From contig CAMDED010000049.1 of assembly GCA_945893365.1 (NCBI GenBank), positions 1-48,079 of the forward strand: 48,079 nucleotides of DNA, in the 5' to 3' direction. The number at the start of each line of letters is the position of its first letter. Position 1 is the first letter of the stretch. Both the position numbers and the translations under genes were made by a program. Below the pieces are notes generated by a model that did no database searches, was not told where the DNA came from, and saw only the letters and a program-made list of their open reading frames with translations. Shown piece after piece: positions 8,604 to 18,000 of this stretch. Origin of the DNA: Candidatus Sulfopaludibacter sp. SbA3. Its GTDB lineage: Bacteria; Acidobacteriota; Terriglobia; Bryobacterales; Bryobacteraceae.

Positions 8604-9884
8604 ATGACCGATCGGACGAGCGCTTCTCCCGGTCGTCTGCTGCTGGTCGCCGCGACGACCGGCTACCAGACGAAAGCCTTCGCGGACGCGGCGCGCCGGG
8701 CCGGTTACGATTTGGCGCTTGCCACCGATCGCTGCCACATCCTCGAGGATCCGTGGGGCGATCACGCGATCCCCGTCCGTTTTGATGAACCCGTGGTTTC
8801 GGCCGAACTGATCGCCCTCGAGGCGAAGCAAAGGCCCTTCCTGGGAATCGTCGTGGTGGGCGACCGGCCCACGCTGCTCGCCGCCGTCGCCGCCGAGCGC
8901 CTTGGATTGCCGCACAATTCGCCCGCCTCCGTGGCTGCATGCCGCGACAAGTATCTGGCGCGGCAGTTGTACAAATCCGCCGGAATGCGAGTCCCCTGGT
9001 TTTTCCGCTCCAGGATCGGCGAGGATCCACGCCAACTGGCGCGACGGGCTCTGTATCCGTGCGTCCTCAAACCGCTGGGGCTCTCGGGCAGCCGCGGCGT
9101 GATCCGGGCCAACAACGAAGCGGAATTCGTCGCGGCGTTCGAGCGCATCCGCGCTATTCTCGACGGCGTCTCGATTCGCATTCTCAAGGAAGAGCAAAAC
9201 CGCTACGTTCAGGTGGAGGCATTCATCCCTGGACGCGAGTTTGCGGTGGAGGGTATCCTGACCGCCGGACGGCTCGACGTCACCGCAATCTTCGACAAGC
9301 CCGATCCGCTGGACGGCCCGCACTTCGAGGAAACGATCTACGTGACGCCTTCCCGTGCGGAAGGCACAGTTCAGCGGGAGCTTGTCGAAGCCACGGCAAG
9401 CGCCGTAAGGGCGCTCGGTCTCTCGCGTGGAGCCATTCACGCCGAGTTGCGCTGGAACGAGGAAGGCCCGTGGATTCTCGAGGTCGCGGCCCGTCCGATC
9501 GGCGGACTCTGCGCTCGCATTCTTCGCTTCGGAAATGGCACTCCCTACGAGGAGATCATTCTTCGCCACGCCGCTGGTGAGGACATTGGCGGCCTGACGC
9601 CGGAACGCCCGGCCGCGGGCGCAATGATGATTCCCATCCCCAAGGGCGGAGTCTACGAAGGGGCGGACGGTGTGGACGGCGCGGGGCGGGTCCCCGGAAT
9701 CGACGAAGTTCACATTACGGCCAAGGTGGGTCAACACTTGATTCCGCTGCCCGAGGGGGCGACCTATCTTGGATTCATCTTCGCGAGTGGCTCAGACCCC
9801 GCGGCGGTCGAGCAATCCTTGCGCCTCGCGCACGCCGAAATGCGATTTCGAATTGTGGCGTCGTTGCCGGTGCTTGGCTGCTGA
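8604..9884 (+). CDS. ATP-grasp ligase linked to the CCAEP radical SAM protein
   Basis: A 426-residue ATP-grasp protein. An N-terminal pre-ATP-grasp domain (RLLLVAATTGYQTKAF) is followed by the ATP-binding segment YPCVLKPLGLSGSRGVIRA (the Lys and the glycine-rich loop), the EAFIPGREFAVEG strand and the metal-binding Glu/Asn-type segment WILEVAARPIGGLCARIL. The C-terminal part resembles the biotin-carboxylase-like closing domain of L-amino-acid ligases, so an amide- or peptide-bond-forming reaction is likely. The ATG at 8604 is chosen; a TTG at 8589 in the same frame overlaps the previous gene. The one-base gap to the radical SAM gene makes co-translation near certain. Confidence 0.88.
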   Translation: MTDRTSASPGRLLLVAATTGYQTKAFADAARRAGYDLALATDRCHILEDPWGDHAIPVRFDEPVVSAELIALEAKQRPFLGIVVVGDRPTLLAAVAAERLGLPHNSPASVAACRDKYLARQLYKSAGMRVPWFFRSRIGEDPRQLARRALYPCVLKPLGLSGSRGVIRANNEAEFVAAFERIRAILDGVSIRILKEEQNRYVQVEAFIPGREFAVEGILTAGRLDVTAIFDKPDPLDGPHFEETIYVTPSRAEGTVQRELVEATASAVRALGLSRGAIHAELRWNEEGPWILEVAARPIGGLCARILRFGNGTPYEEIILRHAAGEDIGGLTPERPAAGAMMIPIPKGGVYEGADGVDGAGRVPGIDEVHITAKVGQHLIPLPEGATYLGFIFASGSDPAAVEQSLRLAHAEMRFRIVASLPVLGC

Positions 9885-9952
9885 GCCGTCAAACCAGGAC
9901 GATAAGACCCTTTTTCAAATCCCAGTCTATCCGCGGCCGAATATTTGACGGC
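9885..9952. repeat. Nine-base inverted repeat after the ATP-grasp gene
   Basis: GCCGTCAAA (9885-9893) and TTTGACGGC (9944-9952) are perfect inverted copies 50 bases apart, directly after the ATP-grasp stop. The long spacer makes a simple terminator unlikely. It could be a binding site pair or chance. Confidence 0.35.
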
Positions 9953-9993
9953 CATCATTTCAAACTCGAAACGTCCGCGAACGCCACTCTTCT

Positions 9994-10428
9994 TTACGGA
10001 TTCATGCGATTGCTCCCTCCGTTCGCAAAGGGTGGTGAATGACCTCTGCCGGAGGTCCTTAGCCGTGTAACGCCCGTTCCGCACCTGTGTTCGCTAAGTC
10101 GCTCGTTGAACACATCAATTTCACCCTGGCGAGTAGTTACCGGGAACCACCCGAAATATCCCGAGAACCTGATGCTGGCGTTACCGTCCTCACAAGGTCG
10201 CGAGGATTCTTCACGCGTCACACCTTTGTGCGCCGATACCGCCCGCAAAATTGAATTGAAGGTACCAATTCGAAGCGCATCATGATCCGGAATGGCAACG
10301 CGCTGATGGGACGGGTCTCCCGTCTCGAGGATGATGTGGCTGCCCGTTTGATAAACCTTGCGGTAGCGCCAGGAACGACAGAGCGTCTCAGACAGCAGCT
10401 TGCCTGAAACGTCCCGCGGCAGCTTCAT
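9994..10428 (-). CDS. hicA: HicA-family toxin, 3' end frameshifted
   Basis: Residues 1-74 match HicA mRNA-interferase toxins: MKLPRDVSGKLLSETLC, then the catalytic His in YQTGSHIILETGDPSHQRVA, then IPDHDALRIGTFNSILRAV. HicA normally ends soon after the Thr-Arg-Glu-Glu that occurs here at about residue 74. In this copy the frame continues for 70 unrelated residues to 9994. If one base is added between 10206 and 10207, the frame reads Glu-Glu-x-Leu-Ala-Thr-Leu-stop with the TGA at 10190-10192, which is the classic HicA ending. So a one-base deletion removed the native stop. Only the last few native residues are changed, so activity may survive, or the locus may be decaying. It overlaps hicB by 4 bases (ATGA). 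Confidence 0.8.
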   Translation of the reverse strand: MKLPRDVSGKLLSETLCRSWRYRKVYQTGSHIILETGDPSHQRVAIPDHDALRIGTFNSILRAVSAHKGVTREESSRPCEDGNASIRFSGYFGWFPVTTRQGEIDVFNERLSEHRCGTGVTRLRTSGRGHSPPFANGGSNRMNP

Positions 10429-10634
10429 GCGACGGACAAGATCTCATCCCGCACAAGGTGGAGGCGAATCCGTTCGGGCTTGGCTTGGTCGAAGAAAAAT
10501 GCGGAAGTTGCCTCAATGACGTTACTTCGCAGTTCTTCCCAAGTGTCGCCCTGAGTGAAAATGTTCTCCGTCAGACATTCAGCGCAATAGCCGCCATCGG
10601 CGTCCTGGACCGCCTCAAAAACCAGATCAGCCAT
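10425..10634 (-). CDS. hicB: HicB-family antitoxin, short form
   Basis: A 69-residue protein of the short HicB type. It shows the partial RNase-H-like fold DLVFEAVQDADGGYCAECL, the NIFTQGDTWEELRSNVIEA helix and the closing segment RIRLHLVRDEILSVA. This is the same small family often mis-annotated as a 2-oxoisovalerate dehydrogenase fragment. It lacks the longer C-terminal DNA-binding domain of classical HicB. It precedes hicA and overlaps it by 4 bases, the usual arrangement for coupled translation, and would neutralise HicA. Confidence 0.85.
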   Translation of the reverse strand: MADLVFEAVQDADGGYCAECLTENIFTQGDTWEELRSNVIEATSAFFFDQAKPERIRLHLVRDEILSVA

Positions 10635-10845
10635 ACGCGTTCATGATACCGGAATCCGTACATCGGCGTTCGAGACCGGTACCTCGAAGCTGGTTTGGAG
10701 TTGGGGGCCCCGGCCACCTTGACGAAAACGCCCTACACGTAGAAATGGCAGGCGACGCCCTCCGGAACTCCTCCGTTGAAGGGGGAGCGACCCGGATTTC
10801 GAAGCCTGCCGATCGGCTCCACAATTCCCGGCGTCTCGCGCCCGT

Positions 10846-11466
10846 TCAGTGGCACCCCAGACAAGTAAACCTGCGCCCGTGGCACACCACGCAACTCGGC
10901 TTGTCGAGCGGACTCTTCTTGCTGTTGTGCCTGTCGAGATAATCCGGCGTATGCGTCGCGGGCTTCAGATTGGGGCCCCGAACGTGGCACGTCTCGCAGG
11001 AAAACGGATTGTCGATCTTGTTGTGGCACGTCAGGCAATCGGCCATCTCCGGAAGCGCCGCCCTGGTCACTTCCTCGGATTCTTCCATTCCTCGATGGCA
11101 CGCCCCGCAGGCATTCTTCGTGTTGAGGTGGCGGCGAATATCCCCCGGAGCCGAAAAATACGCCTTCGTGTCGATCGCCGAAGCGATCACCGGCGCGAGG
11201 TTTCCCATGCTCAAATGCTTCTTGTGATCGAACCGCGTGAGCAGCGGCACAGACGGCTTCTTAATCGAGAGTCCTTGTGGAGGGGCAGGCTGGTGACACG
11301 GCAGGCAGACCCCTTCCACCGGAAGCAGGTTGTCCTCCACGCGCGTACTCGCGGCCGCTGCCGCGTGGCACGACAGGCAATCCGGCTTCAGCTGTAGGTG
11401 GAGTTTATGTGAGAATGGCGCGGCCCAAACCGAAGCCGCGCCACAAAGGAGAACCGCCCACCTCAC
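10846..11466 (-). CDS. Seven-haem c-type cytochrome
   Basis: A 206-residue secreted multihaem cytochrome. A short signal peptide (VRWAVLLCGAASVWA) is followed by seven Cys-x-x-Cys-His sites: CLSCH, CLPCH, CGACH, CLTCH, CETCH, CVVCH and CLGCH, the last forming the C-terminus. Extra His residues (FSHKLH, FDHKKH, RRHLN) can supply the second axial ligands, as in cytochrome c3/c7 relatives. The GTG at 11466 overlaps the stop of the upstream dehydrogenase gene by four bases (GTGA), which supports translational coupling; an ATG at 11490 is also in frame. It would take electrons in the periplasm, probably from the PQQ-type dehydrogenases next door. Confidence 0.88.
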   Translation of the reverse strand: MRWAVLLCGAASVWAAPFSHKLHLQLKPDCLSCHAAAAASTRVEDNLLPVEGVCLPCHQPAPPQGLSIKKPSVPLLTRFDHKKHLSMGNLAPVIASAIDTKAYFSAPGDIRRHLNTKNACGACHRGMEESEEVTRAALPEMADCLTCHNKIDNPFSCETCHVRGPNLKPATHTPDYLDRHNSKKSPLDKPSCVVCHGRRFTCLGCH

Positions 11467-12620
11467 TTGCCGGTGTAGGAGATATGCCAAATCTTGTTGC
11501 CGCCGTCATCGCTCACGAGCAGGCTGCCATCCTTCATCTGCAACAAGCCCACCGGCCGTCCCCAAACTTCCTGCTTGTCCGGACCGAGCATCCAACCGGT
11601 CAGGAAATCCTTCGGCGGACCCGCCGGCCTGCCGTTCTTCATTGCCACGTGGACGATCGATTGGCCGACGCGCGACGAACGATTCCACGACCCGTGGAGC
11701 GCCAGGAACACGCCGCTCTGGTACTGTTTCGGGAACTGTTTCCCGTCGTAGAAAATGAAGTCGAGCACGGCGACATGCGCCCCCAGCGGGAGATCCGGCA
11801 CGACCGTGCTCTTCACCAGATCCGGCTTCAAGCCCTTGTTGCGAGGGTCTTCGTTCGGTCCGATATAGGAGTACGGCCAGCCGTAAAACTTGCCCTGCTC
11901 GATGTGCGTGAGGTAGTCCGGCACCAGATCGTCGCCAAGAGCGTCGCGCTCCTGCACCGCGGCGAACAGCGTCTCCGTGCCCGGAAGCCAGCGGATCTGC
12001 GTCGCGTTGCGCGTGCCCGACGCAAAAATTTCATGATTCTTCCCGTCCGGATCGAAGCGATTAATCGCCGCGCGCATCGGATGCTCCCCCGGAGATACGT
12101 TCGACTGCGATCCGACCGTGACGTACATCTTCCTGCCCGCCTTGTCGAACAGAATCGCGCGCGTCCAGTGGCCTTCGCCGAAGTCCTTCAGCGACACGAC
12201 CTCCTCTCCCTTGCCCACCGACAGCGCCTTTGAATCGTATTTGTAGCGCTTCACGGAGGTCGTTTCCGCGACGTACAGGTATTCCTTCCAGAAGGCCATT
12301 CCGTACGGCCGGTCGAGATTCTCGATCAGCTTCTTGCGCGGCTCGGGACGAAGGACATACACAGTGCCACCCTTAACGGAATCGGAAAGGAGGATCTCGC
12401 CGCCCGGCCCGTAGATCATGATGCGCGGCCGCTCGAACCCTTCCGCGAACGGCTCCACCTTGAAGCCCGCGGGCGCCTGCAACTGCGCGCCCGATGGCTG
12501 AGGTATAACGCGCGGACGGTTGTTCGCCGACGGCGTGTGAAAAGGCGGTGGGAGTCTGACTTCGGCCGCCAAAGTGAAAAAGGCCGGCAGCAAAGCCGCG
12601 ATTGCGAACTTGAGTTTCAT
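11463..12620 (-). CDS. Exported PQQ-type sugar dehydrogenase (copy 2)
   Basis: A 385-residue protein with a signal peptide (KLKFAIAALLPAFFTLAAEV), then a six-bladed beta-propeller of the soluble glucose/sorbosone dehydrogenase family. Repeated blade signatures are visible (GPGGEILLSDS, FWKEYLYVAE, DKAGRKMYVTVGS, LQMKDGSLLVSDDGG). It is a tandem copy of the next gene upstream, with conserved spacing of motifs along the whole length and near-identity in several blades. It should oxidise a sugar or alcohol in the periplasm with PQQ and pass electrons to a cytochrome. The heptahaem cytochrome gene begins within its stop codon, which fits. No pqq biosynthesis genes are in the window. Confidence 0.88.
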   Translation of the reverse strand: MKLKFAIAALLPAFFTLAAEVRLPPPFHTPSANNRPRVIPQPSGAQLQAPAGFKVEPFAEGFERPRIMIYGPGGEILLSDSVKGGTVYVLRPEPRKKLIENLDRPYGMAFWKEYLYVAETTSVKRYKYDSKALSVGKGEEVVSLKDFGEGHWTRAILFDKAGRKMYVTVGSQSNVSPGEHPMRAAINRFDPDGKNHEIFASGTRNATQIRWLPGTETLFAAVQERDALGDDLVPDYLTHIEQGKFYGWPYSYIGPNEDPRNKGLKPDLVKSTVVPDLPLGAHVAVLDFIFYDGKQFPKQYQSGVFLALHGSWNRSSRVGQSIVHVAMKNGRPAGPPKDFLTGWMLGPDKQEVWGRPVGLLQMKDGSLLVSDDGGNKIWHISYTGK

Positions 12621-12624
12621 AAGT

Positions 12625-13776
12625 CTATTTCTTGCCCGTATACGAAATCTGCCAAACCCGATTGTTTCCGTCTTCGCTTACCAGCAGGCTGCCGTCCTTC
12701 ATTTGAAGCAGTCCGACCGGCCGGCCCCAGACCTCGACTTTGTCCGGACCCATCATCCAGCCGGTGAGGAACTCCTGCTGCTCGCCCGACGGCTTGCCAT
12801 TCTTGAATGGGATGAACGCCACCGAATAACCGACCCGCTCCGCTCGGTTCGATGAGCCGTGATACGCAAGAAAAGCCCCGTTCAGATATTCCTTCGGGAA
12901 CTGCTTACCGGTATAAAAAAGGAAGTCGAGCACCGCGACATGCGGACCGAGCAGCACATCCGGTTCGACGGCGCTCTTCACCAGGTCCGGCTTCAAGCCC
13001 TTGTTGCGCGGGTCTTCGTGCGCACCGAGATAGGCGTACGGCCAGCCGTAGAACTTCCCCTGCTCGATGTGGGTGAAGAAGTCCGGCACCAGACCGTCGC
13101 CAAGCCCGTCGCGTTCCTGCACGGCGGCCCACATCGTCTCCTTGCCCGGAATCCATCGAATCTGAGTCGGGTTGCGCAACCCCGAAGCGAATACGTCCTG
13201 GTTGCGTCCGTCGGGATCCATCCAGTTGATGGCGGCCCTTTGCGGCGCGTCTCCCGGCGTCGAATCCGAGCCCGAGCCTACGCCCACGTAGAGCTTCTTG
13301 CCCGCTTTATCGAACAGCAGGGCGCGCGTGAAGTGGCCGGCGCCGAAATCCGTCATCTTGAAGATCTCTTCGCCCGCGCCCACGCTCAACGCCTTCGAGT
13401 CGTACTTGTAGCGCTTCACGGAAGTGGGTTCGCCGACGTAGAGATAGTCTTTCCAGAACGCCATTCCGAAAGGACGGTCCAGATTCTCGATGAGCTTCTT
13501 CTGCGGTTCTGGGCGAATCACCCAAACGGCTCCGCCCTTCACGGTGTCGCTGAGCAGAATCTCTCCGCCCAGCCCCAGCAGCATGATGCGCGGCTTCTGG
13601 AATCCATCGGCGAAGGGCTTTACATCGAAGCCCGCCGGCACCTTCAACTGTGCGCCGCCCGGCTGTGGGATCACCTTTGGGCGATTTGTCGCCGACGGCG
13701 TATGATACGGCGGCGGAAGCTTCAATTCGGCGGCGTTGGCCGCAAAGGCCAGCAACAGGGCGGCGATGAATCTCAT
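12625..13776 (-). CDS. Exported PQQ-type sugar dehydrogenase (copy 1)
   Basis: A 383-residue paralogue of the gene downstream, with signal peptide RFIAALLLAFAANAAEL and the same propeller motifs (GLGGEILLSDT, FWKDYLYVGE, DKAGKKLYVGVGS, LQMKDGSLLVSEDGN). The ATG at 13776 places the signal peptide at the N-terminus; the frame extends to 13815 without one. Only four bases separate it from copy 2, so the pair arose by tandem duplication and is one transcript. Differences in the substrate-side loops could mean different substrates. Confidence 0.88.
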   Translation of the reverse strand: MRFIAALLLAFAANAAELKLPPPYHTPSATNRPKVIPQPGGAQLKVPAGFDVKPFADGFQKPRIMLLGLGGEILLSDTVKGGAVWVIRPEPQKKLIENLDRPFGMAFWKDYLYVGEPTSVKRYKYDSKALSVGAGEEIFKMTDFGAGHFTRALLFDKAGKKLYVGVGSGSDSTPGDAPQRAAINWMDPDGRNQDVFASGLRNPTQIRWIPGKETMWAAVQERDGLGDGLVPDFFTHIEQGKFYGWPYAYLGAHEDPRNKGLKPDLVKSAVEPDVLLGPHVAVLDFLFYTGKQFPKEYLNGAFLAYHGSSNRAERVGYSVAFIPFKNGKPSGEQQEFLTGWMMGPDKVEVWGRPVGLLQMKDGSLLVSEDGNNRVWQISYTGKK

Positions 13777-13789
13777 ACTGTCCAGTTTA

Positions 13790-14692
13790 TTACGCGAAGG
13801 GCCAGACCTGCTCAACGGTATTGCTCAGCATCCAGCTCTTATCCTCTTCGTTGAGGAATTTCATTTCGTCGCGAACCATCGCCAGCGTGCGGGCGTAGGT
13901 GGTGTGGGGCAGACAGACGGGCCAATCGGTTCCCCACATGAGGCGCTTCGGACCGAACGCGTCGTAGAGGCGCTTCACCTGTGCCTGCGCGTCCTTGAAC
14001 GGATACTCTTCCTTCGAAAGCGACCACGAATGCGACACTTTCACGAACACCTTGGGATAGCGTTTGAGCGCCATCAGCTTCTCGAGCTCGGCCGGCTTGT
14101 CGAGCGGGCTGTCCGCCATGTGATCGATCACGACGGTGAGGTCGGGATACTTCTCGATGAGGTTCGCGGCGTCCGGCATGCGCGTAACGGGCGCGAGCAC
14201 CGTCATCGGGACTTTCAGATCCTGGCAGCGCTTCCAGAGCGGCGGCATCAGAGGGCCGCGAAACCAGTCGCCGGCCGCGCCCCCCGACGGGCTGATACGC
14301 ACGCCCTTGAAGCCTTCCTCGACGAGACGGCTCAGGTCGTCGGGCGCATCCGGCTTTTCGGGGTTGACGCGTGCGACGCCCTTGAAATACTGCGGATATT
14401 GTTTCAGCACGCTCGCGAGGTAGCTGTTATCCCAACGGTAGTGGATCACCTGGATGATCACGGTCTTCTCGACACCGTTGGCCTTCATTAATTCCAGCAG
14501 CATCTCGGGGGTCGCGTCGGTCTCGGGCGGACGCGTGGTTTCCTTGGCCCACGGAAACCGCGGGTCTTTCTTCCAGACGTGAACATGCGGGTCGATGATG
14601 CGGTACTTCCTTGTCTGCGCGCTCAAGTCCGCTGAGGCGGCTCCGGCGGCGAGAGTGGCCATGGCGTGTCTCCGGGTGATTCTGGGTAGCAT
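13790..14692 (-). CDS. Exported amidohydrolase-2-family hydrolase
   Basis: A 300-residue TIM-barrel hydrolase of the amidohydrolase-related (lactonase/decarboxylase) family. The N-terminal leader RITRRHAMATLAAGAASADL looks like a Tat signal. Metal-site features are IDPHVHVWKKDP near the N-terminus, VVIDHMAD in the middle and LMWGTDWPVC near the C-terminus, where the Asp is the catalytic residue. The family includes sugar-lactone and 2-pyrone-4,6-dicarboxylate lactonases. Placed just upstream of two PQQ sugar dehydrogenases, which make sugar lactones, a lactonase role is plausible. The ATG at 14692 gives the leader; 14 bases separate it from the dehydrogenase copy 1. Confidence 0.86.
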   Translation of the reverse strand: MLPRITRRHAMATLAAGAASADLSAQTRKYRIIDPHVHVWKKDPRFPWAKETTRPPETDATPEMLLELMKANGVEKTVIIQVIHYRWDNSYLASVLKQYPQYFKGVARVNPEKPDAPDDLSRLVEEGFKGVRISPSGGAAGDWFRGPLMPPLWKRCQDLKVPMTVLAPVTRMPDAANLIEKYPDLTVVIDHMADSPLDKPAELEKLMALKRYPKVFVKVSHSWSLSKEEYPFKDAQAQVKRLYDAFGPKRLMWGTDWPVCLPHTTYARTLAMVRDEMKFLNEEDKSWMLSNTVEQVWPFA

Positions 14693-15096
14693 TTCAGAAG
14701 TATAACGCGGCAGGGTACGGCGCACCGCCGGTTCATTTTCCAGACGGACCAGGGCGAACGCCCGATGCGGGAGATCCTGCGGTTCTTTCAGCGCCGTAAC
14801 CGCGGAGCTTCGAAACTCATCTCATGGCTCCCTCGGTTCACTCTTACAAGTAAGGCATTATCATGTGCCGGAGGCTCATCCGAAAACGGCCTCCCGGGGC
14901 GCATGGGCTTGGCGAGCCGCGTCTCCGCCTACGCTGATGCCGGTCGTCGCAACCAGCCGGGGCGATGGACCGGAGCCATCTGCCGCGGCTCATCCGGATC
15001 TCGATGAAGCTGACTTTCCAGCTCATTGGATTGAATCTTTGAGTACTCGGACACCCAATTAAGGGCGGTTCGATCTCGCGGCGATTCCATCCTCTT
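14693..15096. other. Intergenic region without a recognised gene
   Basis: This 404-base stretch separates the leftward amidohydrolase start from the stop of the patatin-like gene. Short open frames exist on both strands but their translations are Arg/Ser-rich and match nothing I know. A TATACT on the minus strand (14699-14704) sits 7 bases from the amidohydrolase start but has no convincing -35 element. Confidence 0.5.
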
Positions 15097-18000
15097 TTAT
15101 GCCGGCCGACGCGCATCGGAAATAGGCATGCCCAGGCGGTCCTCGCAGAAGTATCGGAAGCGCAATCCGTACGTCTTGTCGGTCAGTGCCCAGGTTTTCC
15201 GGACAGCCTGGGAACTTGCCCAGTTCTTAAATATGGCGCACCATCCCGCGTTGTCGGGATGATCCCATGTTTCTTCCAGGCCCAGGTCCAGATAGACGTT
15301 CTCCATCAATTGGATCATCTCGCTGCACAGATAGAACGCAGAGCGGAAGCCCTCTTGCGTTTCGTCCGGCCAATCGCCGGTGAATTCCCGATCCAGGGAA
15401 CCAAAGTCCGGATTTCCGCCCAACCGATACCAGAGATCCATTAGCCGCGTAGTGTGCTGGGTGAAGTGAGCGGCATTGCTGAGTGTCGGCGACCAGACCT
15501 TTTCGAGCTTTTGCGCAAGCCTGACGAAGTCCTGTTCATCCTTTCTCACAGGCTCGAAGGTGCGCGTTACGATATCGCGGCCGAGGCTGCGATAGCTCTC
15601 GAATTGGTCTTCCCCATAGAACTGGTCGCCGGTCGTCTCGTGCGGAAAGGCCGCGTGAGTGGCTTTATACTGCAGAACGCTCGTATCTTCGTGCCCGGTC
15701 ATGGACGCTTTCAGGTAAATGAGTGTTCCGGGGGGCGAGACGCCGGCGTACTTGATGCTCCCGACGGCGCAGCGGTTGTGGCTCCATGGCGATTCCCCCG
15801 CGCGGATCGAGCCGACATCGATCGTGATCTCAGCGCCGAAGTCGACCTTGCACATGCGAATCAACGTCCCCAAGCCCTCAAACTGTAGATTGGGATCGCA
15901 CTCGCCGTCGCTGATGATGATGACGCGGCACTTCCGCCTGATCAGTTCATAAGCTGCCAGATTCTCGAAGTGGCCGCCGTCGGAAATGGCCAGATATTTG
16001 GACTTGTCATCGGCGCCGCCGAACAGCTCCATGATCAGATAATGGAGGCTGAATTTAGGTGAGGGCCTGCCGGTCCCGGCCATGCGAGGATTGGGGAACC
16101 ACCACCCGAGCCGTACGTTGAACAGAGTCAACATGAATGCCACCACCGGCGAAGTGTGATAGCCCATGTTGGGACTGGCCGCGGCGCCTGAAACCGAGAT
16201 CGCCTGACCGAGCGTAGGCTGGCCATCCGGCCCGCCGAAGGTTGCCGTGGGCGCATAGCCGATTTCCTGTGTGTTGCCCGCCTGATCGCGGCTCAGATAG
16301 CCGCTGCCGCAGCGTAGCGGGGTCAGTGTGAATGTCGCACTGTGTCGCGTGTGCAGGGCCAAGTCGCTCGATCCTCCCAGGTTCAGCGCGCAATTGACGA
16401 GGTGCAGCGGGCCGGCCGGCGTCCGGCACGGCTCGGCGAGGGTCGCCAGCGGCAGGTCGTCGCAGTCGTCGAATCCGGTGAAATTTTCCGGATTGCGCTC
16501 GCCCGTCCTGAAGCGCGCTGCGCCCAGATAACAACGGACCAGGCGGCTGCGATAAAAAGCGTTGAGACCGAATTCGTTGATGTCCACGCGCCAGGCGAGC
16601 AGCAGGAAACTTAAGAAGCACGCCGCAAAGACGGTCCAAATGGCGCGCGGCGTCGCCCCGCTCAGTAGTTTCCAGTGTTCCGTTCGCAGTTGAGCCACGC
16701 CGGACCAAGCCAGATCGGAATTGATCGCGACGATCAGGTGCAGGAGAGTCGAAACTCCCAGCAGCAACCCCGCGATAAATACGAACGGCGCGACGGCCGA
16801 CACCAACTCCATGACCTTAGCCCCCGTGCCTTTGCCGGGTGTCCCGCTGGTCGAACCGGACTTGCCGGCGAACAGTCCGGCTAGAATCGAGCCCACCCAC
16901 CCGCCGCCGATCGTGACGTTCCACGTATTCTCGTTCAAGAGAATCGCGCTCCATTTGGGGCCGTAGAATGCGGCGAGGTTGATCGACATCCACGCGAATC
17001 CATAGATACCGAGCCAAGCGCCAAAGCGGCCCCACCACTCGCGTCCGCCTTCGGATGAGTCGCGGCCTACGATGCCGATCAGAACCACGATTGTGAGCGC
17101 GAACGCATAGAGCACCATCGAGGGCGTCCAGACATAGGCCAGCCACTTGCCCTCGTCGCCATTCGAGGCCCATCGGTGGAGAAGCAGCATGATGGCGCAA
17201 AGCAGCGCGTGCAACACCAGAATCGCCGGAAACGGCGCCAGCAACGCTACCCACGACTTGCGCCAAGTGCGAATCGAGCAAAACGAAAGCGGAAAAAGCG
17301 AAGAAAACACGACCAGGAGCGGGAAGGGCCAGTGACGCCACGCTTCCAATAAGAAACCGCCGAAGGTATCCAACCGAGCCAACTCGCCAAAACCCGGCTT
17401 ACTATGCTCCCAAAGGATGGCGGCGATCAGAAATCCGGTTGCCATCATCGGTAAGACCACCAGGACCTGGACCCCAACTTGGGTGTAGTTGTTCTGCTTC
17501 GGCGGATTCTCGCCCCGCCGGAAACGATGGAGGAATTTCGCGGCGAACGGTAGCAGCGACAGACCGGCCACGACCAATAAAGGAGCAATCCAGACAGCGC
17601 CACGGGAGATCGGATTGGGGGCAAAGGGCTCGAACTCATAGTGGACGGCAACACGCCAGGCGATAGCCAGACAAACGGCGCCGGTGAGTCCCGCCCACCA
17701 AGAACCCAGCAGCTTCGCGTCGTCGCGCCGGTTCAACCGCCACTGGTTGGCGGCAATCCCTACCACGCCCAGGATGAATAGGCAGATCGTCGTCCAGCGC
17801 CAATTCCTCACATTCGGCCAGTACTCAAAGAACACAAAAAGCGGCCGCGGCGCCAGCAGCAGGAGAGCGATCGCGAGGATCACGGTGGTTTGAACGAGAA
17901 TTGTATTGCGAAGCCAGATCGTCGCCATCGACCACGTGTCCGCGCTGAAGAAACCGACGACGGGTGAAAGATAGTTGGAGTAGCGGCGCAAATGGCGGAC

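Noticed and set aside
9764-10084. A leftward frame after the ATP-grasp gene
   Set aside because: It overlaps the ATP-grasp 3' end and the extended hicA frame, has no known motif and no good start.
10627-10824. A 65-residue leftward frame upstream of hicB
   Set aside because: It overlaps the hicB start, is Pro/Arg-rich and matches nothing known.
14755-15116. Short frames in the 404-base gap
   Set aside because: Low-complexity Arg/Ser-rich translations, no ribosome-binding site and no family resemblance.
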